A stretch of DNA of 37,723 nt from an uncultured Magnetospirillum sp. (GCF_903853455.1 NZ_CAINTR010000022.1:1-37723); one strand, 5' to 3'; positions 6,308-14,852 are shown, numbered from the stretch's first letter. Numbers and translations are program-made. Notes: generated from the sequence alone by a model not told the origin.

Positions 6308-7483
6308 TCACAGCCCCGTTTTGTGGGCGCGGGCGGAGAAGAAGATGCCGCTGGGCTTGACCGCCGGCAGCTCGGCCACCTGCTCCAGGGTCTCGGTGTC
6401 GTAGACCACCACCTTGTCGGAATCCCTGGCCGAGATCCAAACCCGCTCGCCGCGCGGGGTGAACTCCATGTGGAGGATGGCCTTGCCCGGATACAGGGTC
6501 TTGACCACCTTGCGGCTGGGCACGTCGATCACCTGCACCACGTCGTAGTCGGGCACTGCGAAATTGACCCAGACCTGCCGCCCGTCCGGCCGCGCCATGA
6601 CGAAGACCGGCTGGCCGGCGACATCGACACGGGCGGCTTCCTTCCAACTGGTCTTGTCCACCACCAGCACCTGATGGTGGCCGATGGCGGGCAGCCAGAT
6701 CTCGTTGTCGGCGGCGGCCCAGCCGCGCAGATGCGGCATCTTGAATACCGGCAGCGGCTCGGTGCCCTTGCCGTAATGGTCGAGGATGCGCCGCACCCCC
6801 TGGTCCGGGTTCCACAGGTCGAGCAAGGCGATGCCGTCCTCGCCGAACAGGCCGGCGAGATACCAGCGGCCGTCGCCGGTGACCAGGGCGTCGTAGGGCA
6901 GCCTGCCGATGCCGGTGAACTTGGTCAGCGCCGGCTTGGCCGGATCGGCCAGGTCGGCGATCCAGATCTCGCCGGCGTCGTAGAGGCTGTAGATGAATTT
7001 ACGCCCCGGCAGGTCGGCGATGCCGATCACTTTGCTGGGCTTGCCGTCGGCGGCGATGGCGGGAATGTCGGCCACCAGGGCCAGACTGGCGGTGTCGAAC
7101 ACCTTGATGCCGCCGGGGGTGTAGTTGGCCACCGCCACCAGCGAACCGTCCTGGGAGATGGCGCCGCCGATGGAATTGCCCGACTGCACCACCCGGCCGG
7201 CGATGGTGCCGGTCAGAAGGTCGACCTTGGTCAAGCCGCCGTCGCGGCCGAACACGAAAACATAACGTTCGTCACGGGAATAGACCAGGGCGGCATGGGA
7301 GAGATCGCCCAGGCCGGACACCGTGGACAGGATGGTGGAGCCGGTGCTTTCCACCACCGTGACCCGCCCGTCGGCGCGCTCGACGATCACCCCCAGGTCG
7401 CCGGTGCCGCGTAATTGCGGCGAACAGGCGGCCAGCAGGGCCAGGGCGGCGGTGAATACCGACGAGCGAATGAAGTCCTTCAT
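6308..7483 (-). CDS. nirF: Heme d1 biosynthesis protein NirF, lipoprotein-type
   Basis: A 391-residue beta-propeller protein of the cytochrome cd1/NirF/NirN type, lacking a heme c motif. The N-terminus MKDFIRSSVFTAALALLAAC is a lipoprotein signal with lipobox LAAC, so the mature protein would be anchored facing the periplasm. Repeated segments such as IKVFDTASLALVADI, VLVVDKTSWKEAARV and VVVYDTETLEQVAEL mark propeller blades. NirF acts in late heme d1 synthesis, proposed as the dehydrogenase or chaperone of the dihydro-heme d1 intermediate. An open frame continues upstream to 7957, but only the ATG at 7483 gives a signal peptide and normal length. That ATG and the next codons lie inside a perfect hairpin of repeat copy B, and no clear Shine-Dalgarno precedes it. 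Confidence 0.92.
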   Translation of the reverse strand: MKDFIRSSVFTAALALLAACSPQLRGTGDLGVIVERADGRVTVVESTGSTILSTVSGLGDLSHAALVYSRDERYVFVFGRDGGLTKVDLLTGTIAGRVVQSGNSIGGAISQDGSLVAVANYTPGGIKVFDTASLALVADIPAIAADGKPSKVIGIADLPGRKFIYSLYDAGEIWIADLADPAKPALTKFTGIGRLPYDALVTGDGRWYLAGLFGEDGIALLDLWNPDQGVRRILDHYGKGTEPLPVFKMPHLRGWAAADNEIWLPAIGHHQVLVVDKTSWKEAARVDVAGQPVFVMARPDGRQVWVNFAVPDYDVVQVIDVPSRKVVKTLYPGKAILHMEFTPRGERVWISARDSDKVVVYDTETLEQVAELPAVKPSGIFFSARAHKTGL

Positions 7484-7570
7484 TCGCTTGGAGTTGCGGC
7501 CAAGGGCCGGCGCGGCTTGTGCCGCGAAAGCCAAGGGCGCGGAGGCGCCCGCCCGGCGACTGAGGGACAA
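7466..7570 (-). repeat. Hairpin repeat, copy B, spanning the nirC-nirF junction and nirF start
   Basis: The fullest copy together with D. On the minus strand it reads TTGTCCCTCAGTCGCCGGGC, hairpin GGGCGC-CTCC-GCGCCC (7550-7535), core CTTGGCTTTC, hairpin CGCGGC-ACAA-GCCGCG (7526-7511), GGCCCTTGGCC, and a terminal perfect hairpin GCGAATGAA-GGAC-TTCATTCGC (7487-7466). The last hairpin contains the nirF start codon at 7483-7481. It fills the 92-bp gap between nirC and nirF, which otherwise would be unusually long for this operon. Confidence 0.8.
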
Positions 7571-7575
7571 CCGAA

Positions 7576-7890
7576 TCATTCCGTCTCTCCCATCAGATAG
7601 GCGGCGATCCAGGTGGCGTCGTCGCGGCTCAGCATGCTTTTCCATGGCGGCATCGGGGTGCCCGGACGCCCTTCCAGGATGGTCTCGACCACACCCTCGG
7701 CGGAGAGGCGCGACAGATCCTCGGGCAGCAGCGGCGAGCCCAGGCCGCCCTTGCGGGTCATGCCGTGGCACGAGCCGCAATCCTGGGCGACCATGTCGCG
7801 CAGCTGATCGCGCCGCCCGGCCGAGGGCTCGGCGGCGGCCGAGGCGCACAGGCCCAATCCGATCAGCACGAGCGTCATCCCCAGTCGCAT
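7576..7890 (-). CDS. nirC: Cytochrome c NirC, heme d1 operon
   Basis: A 104-residue periplasmic c-type cytochrome. The signal peptide MRLGMTLVLIGLGLCASAAA is followed by CGSCH, the heme c attachment site. A distal Met ligand is probable in TPMPPWKSML, and the C-terminal helix (DDATWIAAYLM) is typical of small class I cytochromes. NirC is proposed to donate electrons to cytochrome cd1 or to take part in heme d1 maturation. A longer ATG exists at 7911, but the ATG at 7890 has GGGAGG 6 bases upstream. A DNR box centred 41.5 bp before about 7909 would put transcription start downstream of the longer start. It is the first gene of the operon. Confidence 0.85.
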   Translation of the reverse strand: MRLGMTLVLIGLGLCASAAAEPSAGRRDQLRDMVAQDCGSCHGMTRKGGLGSPLLPEDLSRLSAEGVVETILEGRPGTPMPPWKSMLSRDDATWIAAYLMGETE

Positions 7891-7943
7891 CCCCAGCCTC
7901 CCTATGGCCATGACAGGGATAGCATCGTTGGCAAAGCCACGGC

Positions 7944-7957
7944 TTGACGTTGGGCAA
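7944..7957 (-). promoter_or_regulatory. DNR/FNR-like box for the nirC operon
   Basis: TTGACGTTGGGCAA matches the Crp/Fnr-type consensus TTGAY-N4-RTCAA at nine of ten specified positions. Its centre (7950.5) lies about 60 bp before the nirC ATG at 7890. If it acts at -41.5, transcription starts near 7909 and leaves a short leader carrying the GGGAGG site. Such boxes are bound by DNR/NnrR proteins in response to nitric oxide, or by FNR under low oxygen. The neighbouring regulators are likely candidates. Confidence 0.55.
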
Positions 7958-7974
7958 GAGGCGCGATTGGAACC

Positions 7975-7988
7975 TTAACCAACGTCAA
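7975..7988 (+). promoter_or_regulatory. DNR/FNR-like box for the divergent regulator gene
   Basis: TTAACCAACGTCAA matches the same consensus with one mismatch (A at position 3). Its reverse complement shares TTGACGTTGG with the box at 7944. Its centre (7981.5) is about 60 bp before the regulator ATG at 8042, the same geometry as the nirC side. The symmetry suggests that regulator and nir operon are induced together and that the regulator controls its own gene. Confidence 0.5.
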
Positions 7989-8041
7989 GGCTCCAATCAT
8001 TAACTTGCTGCAATGTTCGGCATGGACATGGGGAGTGAGCG

Positions 8042-8734
8042 ATGAAGTCCAGGGCTGTGCGCGCGCTGAAGAGAAATCCGCTATTCGCGGCGCTGCCGTT
8101 GTCGGAGATCGACACCCTGCTGCACGGACATGATCCGCGGACGGTCGCGGAAGGCGCCGAGCTGTTCCGCGAGGCGGAACCCGCCGGGCAGCTGTTCCTG
8201 ATCCTCGACGGCGAGGTGGTTCTGCTGTCGCCGGCCAACGGCGGCGGCGGGCAGCCCGTGGTGCAACTGGGCCCCGGCGACACGGTGGGCGAGGACGCGG
8301 TGCTGACCGGTACGCCCTATGGCGCCACGGCGCGGGCCACCGCCCCCACCACGGTGATCGCCATTCCCGCCCAGGCCCTGATGGGCATCCTCGAATCCCA
8401 CTTCGACTTGGCCATCGCCATGATCTCCAACATGGCCGCCCATCTGCGCGAGCAGGTCAAGGAGATCACCGAACTCAAGATGCAATCCACCGCCGAGCGA
8501 CTGGCCAGCTTCCTGCTGACCCTGGCCGGCACCGCCACCGGCCGCGCCGTGGTGCGTCTTCCCTATGAGAAGCGGCTGCTGGCCGACCATCTGGGCATGG
8601 ACCCGGCGACCCTGTCGCGGGCCTTCGCCAAGCTGCGCGACAAGGGCGTGGTCGCCAATCGGACGGACAAGGTTGAAATCGAGGATATCGGGAGGCTGAG
8701 ACTCTATGGCGACGGCACAGCGATCGCTCCTTAA
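8042..8734 (+). CDS. Crp/Fnr family regulator, DNR/NnrR-like
   Basis: A 230-residue Crp/Fnr protein: cyclic-nucleotide-binding-like beta roll (about 12-130), dimerisation helix (about 125-150) and a C-terminal winged helix (about 165-225) with the recognition helix around DPATLSRAFAKLRDKG. It contains no cysteine at all, so it cannot hold an FNR-type iron-sulfur cluster. This points to the DNR/NnrR group, whose members sense nitric oxide through heme and activate nir, nor and nos genes. It lies divergent from the nir operon across a region with two matching boxes and overlaps the next regulator gene by 29 bp. Assignment to DNR is by motif absence and context; binding is not shown. Confidence 0.82.
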   Translation: MKSRAVRALKRNPLFAALPLSEIDTLLHGHDPRTVAEGAELFREAEPAGQLFLILDGEVVLLSPANGGGGQPVVQLGPGDTVGEDAVLTGTPYGATARATAPTTVIAIPAQALMGILESHFDLAIAMISNMAAHLREQVKEITELKMQSTAERLASFLLTLAGTATGRAVVRLPYEKRLLADHLGMDPATLSRAFAKLRDKGVVANRTDKVEIEDIGRLRLYGDGTAIAP

Positions 8735-9533
8735 GGACACAGCCGAAAGCGGCCAGGTGCGCTGCCCTTGCCGGCCGGCCTGCGAAGGGCCGACGGTGGA
8801 TTGCGACCGGACGCTGTCCACCCCCGCCCGGCTGTTTCGCGGGTCGCAACCGGCCCAGGAGGTGATCGCCGCCTTGCCGCTGTTCGACGGCATTCCAAGC
8901 GCGGTGCTCAACCGCCTGCTGGGCGACGCCAACACCATCACCCGGCGCCGCAACACCTTGCTGTTCGGCGCCGGCGACGAGGCCGACTGCTTCTACATCG
9001 TCCTCGACGGCGGGGTGAAGCTGTTCGCCCTGACCCAGGACGGCCGCGAGAGCATCGTCGAGATCTTCGGTCCCGGCACCTCCTTCGCCGAGGCCGCCAT
9101 GCTGTCCACCGGCCGTTTCCCGCTCCATGCCGAGGTGATCGAGGACGCCACCCTGATCCGGGTCGGCCGCCGCGCCTTCCTCCACACCCTGCATTCCGAC
9201 CACGCCTTGGCCTATCGCATGCTGGCGGCGCTGGTGGCATGGAACCACCGGCTGGCCTCGGAGATCTGGGACCTCAAGGAGCTGACGCCGTGGCAGCGCG
9301 TCGCCGAATTCCTGCTGGCCCAGACCGCCGCCACCGAAGGCAAGGCGGTGGTGGCCCTGCCCTTCAACAAGGAAGTGCTGGCCAGCCGGGTCGGCATCCG
9401 CCGCGAAAGCCTGTCGCGGGTACTGGGCCGGCTGCGGGTGCTGGGGGTGCGGACCTCGGGCAATTCCGTCCATATGGACGACGTGGCGCTGTTGCGCCGC
9501 GCCTGCCAGGAGGCCGGCAGCGGCAGGGCCTGA
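8706..9533 (+). CDS. Crp/Fnr family regulator with N-terminal cysteine cluster
   Basis: A 275-residue Crp/Fnr protein. An extra N-terminal segment of about 45 residues carries four cysteines at 20, 22, 26 and 33 (C-P-C-x3-C-x6-C). This is followed by the beta roll (about 50-165, LLFGAGDEADCFYIVLDGGV), the dimer helix, and a winged helix (about 205-265) with recognition helix RRESLSRVLGRLRVLG. The cysteine spacing is not that of enterobacterial FNR but could bind an iron-sulfur cluster or metal. The ATG at 8706 lies within the end of the previous gene, implying coupled translation, and a strong terminator follows. If the start were further downstream (no ATG is nearby) the cysteines would be lost. 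Confidence 0.82.
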   Translation: MATAQRSLLKDTAESGQVRCPCRPACEGPTVDCDRTLSTPARLFRGSQPAQEVIAALPLFDGIPSAVLNRLLGDANTITRRRNTLLFGAGDEADCFYIVLDGGVKLFALTQDGRESIVEIFGPGTSFAEAAMLSTGRFPLHAEVIEDATLIRVGRRAFLHTLHSDHALAYRMLAALVAWNHRLASEIWDLKELTPWQRVAEFLLAQTAATEGKAVVALPFNKEVLASRVGIRRESLSRVLGRLRVLGVRTSGNSVHMDDVALLRRACQEAGSGRA

Positions 9534-9538
9534 GCGAC

Positions 9539-9573
9539 AAAAAGCCCCCCGGCGGAGTGCCGGAGGGCTTTTT
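9539..9573. terminator. Bidirectional rho-independent terminator
   Basis: AAAAAGCCC-CCCGGC ... GCCGGAGGGCTTTTT forms a GC-rich stem with a short loop (GGAGT) and has A-tract and T-tract on either side. It lies between the convergent second regulator gene (ends 9533) and the DsbA-like gene (ends 9594), and can stop both. Confidence 0.85.
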
Positions 9574-9593
9574 CATTCCTGGCCGAACGATGT

Positions 9594-10364
9594 TCAGCCC
9601 TTGTTGGGGGCAGCCTTGCGGGCCACGTCGATCAACTGCTTCAAGGTGCTCTGGTCGAGGGCGCTGGCGAGGATGCGGTCGCCGACGATGAAGGTCGGGG
9701 TGCCGCCGATGTCCAGCGTATGAGCCAGGTCCGAGGTCTTCTTCAGCTGACGGTCGATGTCCGCCGCGTTGATGTCCTTCTTCAACTGCTCCACGTTGAA
9801 CCCGGCCTCGCCGGCCAGACGGAAGATGGTCTTCTCGTCGAGGCGGCCGCGGAACTTCATGAAGGAGCGGTGGATTTCGTCATACTTGGCCTGGCTCTGG
9901 GCCTTGGCCACCAGGGCGACGCGGGACGCGATCACCGAATCCGGCCCGAGGATCGGGTATTCCTTCAGCACCACCCGGGTCTTGCCGTCGGCCTTGACCG
10001 CATCCCACATCGCGTCGAAGGTCTGCTTGCAGAAGCCGCAATTGTAGTCGAAGAACTCGACCACGGTGACGTCGCCCTTGGGATTGCCGGCGACCGGATC
10101 GTCGGGGCTCTTGAGGATCTCGTCCTTGCGGGCTTCCATCATCCGCTGGGCGTCGGCCTCGGCCTGGGCCCGCATCTTCTCGCGCAGGGCCTCCAGCGCC
10201 TCGCCCAGCACCTCGGGATGCTCCATGAGATAGTCGCGGACGACCTTCTTCACGGCATCGACCTGCTTGGGCGACAGCGGCATGTTTTCCTGGGCGGCGG
10301 CGGGAGTGGCGGTGAACGCGATTCCCAGCGCGAGGAGGGCGGCGGCAAGAGTCTTGGCGATCAT
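9594..10364 (-). CDS. Periplasmic DsbA-family thiol:disulfide protein (Com1-like)
   Basis: A 256-residue secreted thioredoxin-fold protein. A signal peptide (about 1-24, ending PAAAQ) is followed by an Ala/Glu/Arg-rich helical region (40-85). The DsbA-like domain has the active site C109-G-F-C112 within VVEFFDYNCGFC, and the cis-proline loop GGTPTF (Pro about 223). The family (DsbA_Com1_like) oxidises or isomerises disulfides in periplasmic proteins, and the N-terminal helix often serves for oligomerisation. It lies 75 bp downstream of yacG on the same strand and ends at a shared terminator. Whether it serves cytochrome c maturation for the neighbouring nir system is not shown. Confidence 0.87.
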   Translation of the reverse strand: MIAKTLAAALLALGIAFTATPAAAQENMPLSPKQVDAVKKVVRDYLMEHPEVLGEALEALREKMRAQAEADAQRMMEARKDEILKSPDDPVAGNPKGDVTVVEFFDYNCGFCKQTFDAMWDAVKADGKTRVVLKEYPILGPDSVIASRVALVAKAQSQAKYDEIHRSFMKFRGRLDEKTIFRLAGEAGFNVEQLKKDINAADIDRQLKKTSDLAHTLDIGGTPTFIVGDRILASALDQSTLKQLIDVARKAAPNKG

Positions 10365-10439
10365 CTGAGGACAGAACCTTTGACCATGGCGAAGCCGGCA
10401 TATTGGCCGAAGCCGGGCGCGGGAGCAAGCATGCTGGAA

Positions 10440-10616
10440 CTATTGCTCGGGTTCGCCCTCGTCCGCCGGCTCGTTGGTCTCGACCCGGTAGACCCCGCCC
10501 AGCCAGCGATGCAGATCCACATCGGAACAGCGGGCGCAGCAGAACGGCTTGTATTTGGGATCGGCCGCCGGCTTGCCGCAAATGGGACAGGGTATGGTCC
10601 CCAATGATTCGCTCAT
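10440..10616 (-). CDS. yacG: Zinc-binding DNA gyrase inhibitor YacG
   Basis: A 58-residue protein with a four-cysteine zinc site: C10-P-I-C13 and C26/C27-x2-3-C30 (FCCARCSDVDL), followed by the conserved LHRWLGGVYRV and an acidic tail (EPADEGEPEQ). E. coli YacG binds GyrB and inhibits gyrase. The ATG overlaps the upstream RNase gene stop in an ATGA at 10613-10616. In Alphaproteobacteria yacG often follows the rng-like gene, and this pair is normally near infA and maf; here infA-maf is about 6 kb away. The length is usual for the family. Confidence 0.92.
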   Translation of the reverse strand: MSESLGTIPCPICGKPAADPKYKPFCCARCSDVDLHRWLGGVYRVETNEPADEGEPEQ

Positions 10617-11734
10617 ATCGTCACCTCCTCGATCAACACATCCTCGCGGTCCCGTCCCGGCTGGGAACGCACCACCAGCGTCCGGCCCAGCCGCCGTTCG
10701 GTCTCCGCCACCGCTCCGCCCAGCCGGGCCAGGGCCGTGGCCACTTCCGGCGCGGCCACCAGCGCCAAGGCGGCGCCGGGCCGGGCGTCGGCCTCGGCCA
10801 GCACCCGCCGCAGCGCCGCCAGCGCCACCGACTCGGCGGTCAAGTCGGTGGAGCGCCGGCACAGAATCTCGGCCAGCGACGGGCCGCGCCGCTCGCGCGT
10901 CAGTTCCACCATGCCCAGCGGCGTCACCCCGAAGACATGGGTCGGCACCGGATCGGCCGCCACCGCCCGCTTCAGCGCCGCCGCCAGCTTGTACGGCGTT
11001 CCCTTGGGACCGGACACGAAATCCACCGTGATCTGGCCGCCGATGCCGCGCAGGCGGATCTGGCGGGCGATGGCGGCCACCGCCTCGCGGTTGGCCTCGA
11101 CCGGCCGGCCGGCGCCGGAATCCACGTCCATGGCGGTCAGCGCCGCCGTCGCCTCGATCACCAGCCGCCCGCCCGAGGGCAAGACCACCACCGGCGCCAG
11201 CGCCTCCTCCAGCACCTCGTCCACCTCGGGCAGCGGGCGCCGCGCCGCCGCCGCGAACCACCGCCGCGCCTCGGCCAGGGCGGCGGCATCGTCCACCACC
11301 ACCCGGGCGACGGCGGGATGGGCCGCCAGCAGCCGCTCCAGCACATGCGGCCGCCACAGCAGCGCCGGCGGCTTGGCCGTCGCCAGGCCGGCCAGGACGT
11401 CCTCGGGACAGTCGCGAAGGTCGGCCGACAGCTTCGGCCCCTTGCCGCCCCTGGCATCGGCGCGAACCTGCACCACCAGGGCGGCCCCTTCCGACAGGTC
11501 CAGCGCCGCCGCGCCAGGCAGGAAGCCCGGCCGCTCACCGGTGCCGATCTCCACGAAGGCGGCGTCGAGCGAGCGGTCCACCGTACACACCCGCCCCAGG
11601 AACACCGCGCCGGTCAGCCCCTCCGGCCGCTCGACCACCACCTCCACCGGCCGGTCGCCGGCCAGCAGCAGCAGACGCGACTCGCCCGGCCCCCACGACC
11701 ACAGAATCTCGGTGATGTCGGAGGGCGGGGGCAT
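10613..11734 (-). CDS. rng: Ribonuclease G/E family protein, short form
   Basis: A 373-residue RNase E/G catalytic-type protein. A short S1-like segment (about 38-75, GAVFLGRVCTVDRSLDAAFV) precedes the catalytic region with TAMDVDSGAGR and QITVDFVSGPKG. The two Asp residues there correspond to the metal-binding acids of RNase E/G. It is shorter than E. coli RNase G (about 490 residues) and lacks the long RNase E scaffold, as is common for the second alphaproteobacterial paralogue beside yacG. It would cleave single-stranded RNA 5' ends in rRNA or mRNA processing. ATG at 11734; the 255 bp upstream hold no gene. A full RNase E is expected elsewhere in the genome. Confidence 0.85.
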   Translation of the reverse strand: MPPPSDITEILWSWGPGESRLLLLAGDRPVEVVVERPEGLTGAVFLGRVCTVDRSLDAAFVEIGTGERPGFLPGAAALDLSEGAALVVQVRADARGGKGPKLSADLRDCPEDVLAGLATAKPPALLWRPHVLERLLAAHPAVARVVVDDAAALAEARRWFAAAARRPLPEVDEVLEEALAPVVVLPSGGRLVIEATAALTAMDVDSGAGRPVEANREAVAAIARQIRLRGIGGQITVDFVSGPKGTPYKLAAALKRAVAADPVPTHVFGVTPLGMVELTRERRGPSLAEILCRRSTDLTAESVALAALRRVLAEADARPGAALALVAAPEVATALARLGGAVAETERRLGRTLVVRSQPGRDREDVLIEEVTI

Positions 11735-11960
11735 GGGGGGAGCTTTCGAGGGTAGGCCGTTCAAGGGCTTTCGTGCGGATCCGCGTGGATCGCCGGGACA
11801 CCTCCGACCTCCAAATCCACCCCCCGGAGTATGCGGGTTTCCGGGGATAGTGGTAACCCCCAAAACACCCCCACGAAGGATCGGAGGCCGCCACAGCGGG
11901 CCGAAAGCTTGCCGTGGCGCAACCTCTGGACCTCGGGGATGCGGCTGGGCTACCATGGTT
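11735..11960. other. Gene-free divergent region between rng and the toxin-antitoxin pair
   Basis: No supported ORF. It contains an inverted repeat CCCCGGA (11822-11828) and TCCGGGG (11840-11846) and several C-rich runs. It should hold the promoter of the rng-yacG-dsbA-like unit on the minus strand and that of the antitoxin on the plus strand, but no convincing -35/-10 pair stands out. Confidence 0.4.
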
Positions 11961-11980
11961 CCAGATTGGAGCCGATCTGG
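11961..11980 (+). promoter_or_regulatory. Probable operator of the toxin-antitoxin operon
   Basis: CCAGAT-N8-ATCTGG forms a perfect 6-bp inverted repeat ending 9 bp before the antitoxin ATG. FitA/VapB-type ribbon-helix-helix antitoxins bind such inverted repeats upstream of their own gene and repress it together with the toxin. Confidence 0.5.
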
Positions 11981-11989
11981 AGCCGCGCC

Positions 11990-12226
11990 ATGCCCGTCAA
12001 CTTGTCCATCAAGACCGTCCCCGATGAAATGCTCCGCCGCCTCAGGGGGCGGGCCGAACGTCATCACCGTTCCCTCCAGGGAGAACTGATGGCGATCCTG
12101 GAGGAGGCGGTCCATGACCCCGCACCGCTGTCGCCCGAGGACGTCCTCGCGGAAATTCGCCGTCTCGGCCTGGCGTCGCCCAGTGAATCCGCGCTGATGG
12201 TGCGCGAGGCTCGCGATGACCGTTAA
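11990..12226 (+). CDS. FitA-like ribbon-helix-helix antitoxin
   Basis: A 78-residue protein opening with MPVNLSIKTVPDEMLRRLRG, a typical ribbon-helix-helix (Arc/MetJ-type) DNA-binding motif in which the first beta strand (NLSIKTV) pairs in the dimer. The following RAERHHRSLQGELMAILEEA matches the FitA/StbC antitoxin pattern. The C-terminal part (about 50-78) would wrap around the toxin. It overlaps the PIN-domain gene by 11 bp, the classical antitoxin-first arrangement. The ATG at 11990 lies just after a perfect inverted repeat. The pair is isolated between two unrelated minus-strand units, as expected of a mobile module. Confidence 0.88.
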   Translation: MPVNLSIKTVPDEMLRRLRGRAERHHRSLQGELMAILEEAVHDPAPLSPEDVLAEIRRLGLASPSESALMVREARDDR

Positions 12227-12588
12227 GGTCGTCGATGCTTCCGCCCTTGCCGCGATTCTGTTTGGCGAACCGGAAGGGGAGGCCATAGCCGGCCGCATGA
12301 CGGGCGCCGAACTGGTGGCCCCGGCCCTGCTGCACTTTGAGTTGGCCAATGTCTGTCTGATGAAGATGCGCCGCCATCCCGCGGACCGGGACAAGCTTGT
12401 CTCGGCCTTTGAATTGCTGGCGCGCATGGGAGTCCGGACCATCGACGTCGATCATCTTGGCGTCTTGGAATTGAGCGAACGAACGGGCCTGACCGCCTAT
12501 GACGCCAGCTATCTGTGGCTGGCGCGGCGGCTTGACGCCGATCTGGTGACGCTGGACCGCAAGCTGGAGGCGGCGTGGGCGACGCCGC

Positions 12589-12608
<20 letters not shown>
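12216..12608 (+). CDS. PIN-domain ribonuclease toxin (VapC/FitB-like)
   Basis: A 130-residue PIN-domain protein with the expected acidic residues of the metal-dependent RNase centre: Asp7 (VVDASA), Glu42 (HFELANV), Asp96 (TAYDASYLWLA) and Asp114 (TLDRKL). VapC/FitB toxins cleave tRNA or rRNA when the antitoxin is degraded. All catalytic positions are present, so the toxin looks active. The start codon lies inside the antitoxin gene, so translation is probably coupled. The 3' end overlaps the end of the convergent histidine kinase gene by 20 bp, which suggests that the module inserted very close to that gene. Confidence 0.9.
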
Positions 12609-13979
<1,371 letters not shown>

Positions 13980-13983
<4 letters not shown>

Positions 13984-14708
13984 GCCGTCTCCACCTCGGC
14001 GGTGAACAGATAGCCGCCGCCGCGCACCGTCTTGATCAGTTGAGGGTCCTTGGCGTCGTCGCCCAGGCGACGGCGCAGGCGGCTGACCTGGATGTCGATG
14101 CTGCGGTCGAACGGGATCGCCGACCGCCCCCGGGCGAAGTCCAGCAACTGGTCGCGCGACAGCACGCGGCGGGGATGCTCGACGAAGACCTGCAGCAGGC
14201 TGAACTCGCCGGCCGACAGGCTGACCATCACGCCGTCGGGCGAGGTCAGGTCGCGGGTGGCGAGGTCGAGGCCCCAGCCTTGGAAATGCAACCTGGCCCC
14301 GTGGGACGGGGCGGCGATTCCGCCGTCGGCGACCGACTGCACCCGGCGCAGCACCGCCTTGACGCGGGCCAGCAGTTCGCGCGGATTGAACGGCTTGGCG
14401 ACGTAGTCGTCGGCTCCCATCTCCAGCCCGACGATGCGGTCGGTGTCCTCGCCCATGGCGGTCAGCATGACGATGGGCAAGTTCGAGCGTGCCGCGCGCA
14501 GCCGCCGGGTCAGCGACAATCCGTCCTCGCCCGGCAGCATCAGGTCCAGCACCACCAAGTCGATGCGCTTTTCATCCAGCAGCTTCATCATCTCGACGCC
14601 GTCGCGCGCCGTGGTCACCCGCAGGCCGTGGCGGGTGAGGAAGCGCGCCAACAGGTCGCGGATTTCGCGGTCGTCGTCGACCACCAGGATGTGAGCATTC
14701 GAGTCCAT
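13980..14708 (-). CDS. OmpR-family response regulator
   Basis: A 242-residue two-domain regulator. In the receiver domain (about 7-120) the acidic pocket is DDD at 11-13 and the phosphoacceptor is Asp55 ([13 protein letters not shown]), with the conserved Lys in AKPFNPREL. The C-terminal winged helix (about 145-238) carries [11 protein letters not shown] and the recognition region [19 protein letters not shown]. It is the cognate partner of the overlapping kinase gene. A GTG start at 14729 would add seven residues; the ATG at 14708 places the receiver domain at the usual distance. The upstream region contains a GGTAAC direct repeat spaced for this protein family. Confidence 0.9.
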
Positions 14709-14749
14709 ACTGGTGTTATACCCCGGCACGCCTTCCGCGTCGGTTGCTA

Positions 14750-14768
14750 TTCGGTAACCGAAGGTAAC
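14750..14768. promoter_or_regulatory. Candidate OmpR-type operator between the response regulator and hisG
   Basis: GGTAAC occurs at 14753-14758 and again at 14763-14768, one helical turn apart, and the first copy is embedded in a palindrome TTCGGT-A-ACCGAA (14750-14762). OmpR/PhoB-type regulators bind direct repeats with a 10-11 bp period. The site lies between the divergent response regulator and hisG genes, so autoregulation is the simplest reading. An effect on hisG is possible. Confidence 0.4.
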
Positions 14769-14852
14769 AGGCGCCCTGCGCCCGGGGCTTTAATGAAACC
14801 ACACACTGGTGCGCCGCCGCGAAACCCTGTAGATGTTTCAGCCCCCGCAGGA

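Noticed and set aside
7484-7957. N-terminal extension of the nirF frame up to 7957
   Set aside because: It would cover nirC and the promoter boxes and bury the clear lipoprotein signal; the frame is open only by chance and through the repeat.
14793-14852. Longer HisG start adding 20 residues
   Set aside because: The added residues are Pro-rich and outside the family core; the 14853 start gives the normal short-form length. It remains an alternative.
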